From contig JABGPJ010000115.1 in assembly GCA_018645005.1 (NCBI GenBank), forward strand, positions 1-35,026: a stretch of DNA of 35,026 nt, given 5' to 3'. The notes under the pieces are model-generated. The model was not told the origin of the DNA, did no database searches, and saw only the letters and a program-made list of their open reading frames with translations. The translations under genes were made by a program, and so were the position numbers. Origin of the DNA: Deltaproteobacteria bacterium (GTDB lineage: Bacteria > SAR324 > XYD2-FULL-50-16). How positions within the stretch are numbered: position 1 is the stretch's first letter; each line of letters opens with the position of its first letter. Shown here one piece after another: positions 33,859 to 35,026 of the stretch.

Positions 33859-34224
33859 ATGCCAATAAAAATATTGTCTCCGACTGTTATTGAAGCTGCC
33901 GGAAACAAAATAAAAATAATTGAAGAGTTCTTTGGGAGGGTGAACTCCGGGACAGATGGTGTCAGCATTGCACGTATGAAAAGCCCGCAGGGATGGGTAG
34001 AGCCTGGACAACGACCCGAATTCAGCGAATATACGGTGGTCTTGAATGGCTGTTTAAACGTTAAAACTGAAACCGAAGAGATCGTGATTCAAGCCGGTGA
34101 AGCCATTCTGGTCGAAGCGGGTGAATGGGTTCAGTATAGTTCAATGAAAAAAGAGGGTGCAGAATACATTGCAGTTTGTCTGCCTGCTTTTTCCCCTGCA
34201 ACCGTGCACCGGGACCAGGAATGA
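33859..34224 (+). CDS. Single-domain cupin protein
   Basis: The 121-residue protein is a compact cupin barrel. The strand pattern shows VSIARMKSPQGWVEPGQRPE, EYTVVLNGCLNVKTETEEI, and VIQAGEAILVEAGEWVQYSS; the canonical histidines of the first motif are replaced (GWVEPGQ), but Glu residues remain, so a metal site is uncertain. It is preceded by AGGAGG, five bases from the ATG at 33859. The frame opens further upstream without a ribosome binding site. Cupins of this form bind small ligands or sugars, or stabilise other proteins. It lies 240 bases before the CNB-AspA gene on the same strand. No exact role is assigned. Confidence 0.8.
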   Translation: MPIKILSPTVIEAAGNKIKIIEEFFGRVNSGTDGVSIARMKSPQGWVEPGQRPEFSEYTVVLNGCLNVKTETEEIVIQAGEAILVEAGEWVQYSSMKKEGAEYIAVCLPAFSPATVHRDQE

Positions 34225-34464
34225 TCCCGGTCGGCGGAGAACGCTGGTTTTGATAAAAGTGGAATCAAAATGGTTTATGATTCTATATTGAAAAATTTCA
34301 TGGATTTCGGTTGCTTTTTTCTATCACATAACCGAATCTGAAATCACTTTCCAGATATCCGGTTTTCAGCAACATGGTATGAGCCCAAACGAGTCGTTTG
34401 TCTTTATTTCTGCGTCTCGTGCTTTTAAAAACGAGGGACTGATAAAATTTATCCAGAGGTTTTC

Positions 34465-35026
34465 ATGGAAAAAGTAGCTTTAGTTGAGTTTGTGAAAAAA
34501 ATTGAACTGTTTAAAGATCTCGATCCCGCTTCACTGGCTGTGATTGCGCAAAACCTGGAAGAAAAAAGTTATGCATCCGGCGAGATGCTTTTCAGCGAAA
34601 ACAACCCCAGAGAAGAGATTGTTTTTATCAAAACCGGGCGTGTCCTGCTTTTTAAAAAAACACCCCATGGGGAAGAAAAAACCATGTCATTTTTTGGCGC
34701 CTATGATTTCCTTGGTGAAGGCGCAATAATTGACGACACGCCACATTTTGCTTCCGCCAGGGTAATGGAAGATACCGTCGTTCATTATATTAAGAAAGAG
34801 AATTTGATCAAGATATTTGAATCGAATGGTACAATTGCCATGAGCGTATACTCCTATGTGGCAAAAGTGATTTCCAGGCGGATGCGTCAGGCCAATTCCC
34901 GTGTGTTGAATACGAATGTGCAGTTCGAGTCTGGCAGAAGCCGAACTGAGCATGATCTGCTGGGGTACCGAGATGTTCCCCATGAGTATTACTACGGAAT
35001 CCAGACGTTGCGCGCTTTAGAAAACT
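34465..35026 (+). CDS. Cyclic-nucleotide-binding domain fused to aspartate ammonia-lyase (partial, runs off the right edge)
   Basis: The first 145 residues form a CNB domain: FVKKIELFKDLDPASLAVIA, then EEIVFIKTGRVLLFKKTPHG, a phosphate-cassette-like stretch FLGEGAIIDDTPHFASARV, and a C-terminal helix (MSVYSYVAKVISRRMRQ). Where CRP proteins have the phosphate-binding Arg after the GE motif, this has Ala or Phe, so classical cAMP binding is doubtful. From about residue 156 the sequence becomes RSRTEHDLLGYRDVPHEYYY followed by GIQTLRALEN, the N-terminal signature of class II aspartate ammonia-lyase or fumarase-type enzymes. The frame is uninterrupted, so this is a true fusion unless the sequence has an error. 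The lyase makes fumarate and ammonia from aspartate; a ligand-regulated lyase is inferred. Only 187 codons are in the window. The ATG follows CCAGAGG. Confidence 0.8.
   Translation, partial: MEKVALVEFVKKIELFKDLDPASLAVIAQNLEEKSYASGEMLFSENNPREEIVFIKTGRVLLFKKTPHGEEKTMSFFGAYDFLGEGAIIDDTPHFASARVMEDTVVHYIKKENLIKIFESNGTIAMSVYSYVAKVISRRMRQANSRVLNTNVQFESGRSRTEHDLLGYRDVPHEYYYGIQTLRALEN

Overview
The window reads as a piece of a moderately AT-rich Gram-negative chromosome. The gene content (LutABC-type lactate oxidation beside a LarA-like protein, a phasin/UbiB pair, a free-standing RAM domain, NosL and SCO copper proteins, a MoxR/VWA pair, many repeat-rich intergenic stretches) best fits a Desulfobacterota-like anaerobe such as a Desulfobacterales member. 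No ribosomal marker or sulfate-reduction gene is present, so this placement is inference. No rRNA, tRNA, CRISPR array or complete transposase gene was seen.

Layout. Positions 1-2400 hold the frameshifted 5' end of a leftward gene and a decayed chemotaxis receptor carrying two in-frame stops and no signalling tip. Positions 2420-5590 form a copper-flavoured stretch: a small exported CxxC protein, a NosL lipoprotein, a TonB-receptor stub and a SCO protein. Positions 6001-8377 hold a RAM-domain protein, a PAS-PAS histidine kinase and the first residues of a response regulator broken off after its acidic motif. An ornithine cyclodeaminase-like gene lies on the minus strand (8329-9291), followed by a 0.7-kb repeat-rich gap.

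Positions 10007-14350 are a lutA-lutB-lutC-larA-like operon, predicted to connect lactate racemisation with lactate oxidation. A phasin-ubiB pair follows (14632-16641), then accD-accA on the minus strand, an MFS transporter, and an MscS channel pseudogene. Positions 21508-24839 are an arsenic/metalloid module: a 36-bp perfect palindrome, an ArsR repressor, a UPF0718/ArsP-like permease, a small CxxC thioredoxin-like protein and an ACR3 efflux pump. A MoxR-type ATPase and VWA protein (minus) overlap by 4 bases. A hotdog thioesterase and an FMN reductase follow on the plus strand. Next is a minus-strand polar amino acid ABC operon (binding protein, permease, ATPase) ending in a thioredoxin-VKOR fusion. 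The right end has a cupin and a cyclic-nucleotide-binding domain fused to the start of aspartate ammonia-lyase, cut by the window edge.

Two themes stand out. First, decay and small repeats: at least four broken genes, a MITE-like element whose end supplies the accA stop codon, related end sequences in four other gaps, and a second 44-bp palindromic repeat family. Second, unusual couplings: CNB-AspA, Trx-VKOR within an amino acid uptake operon, and LutABC with a LarA homologue.
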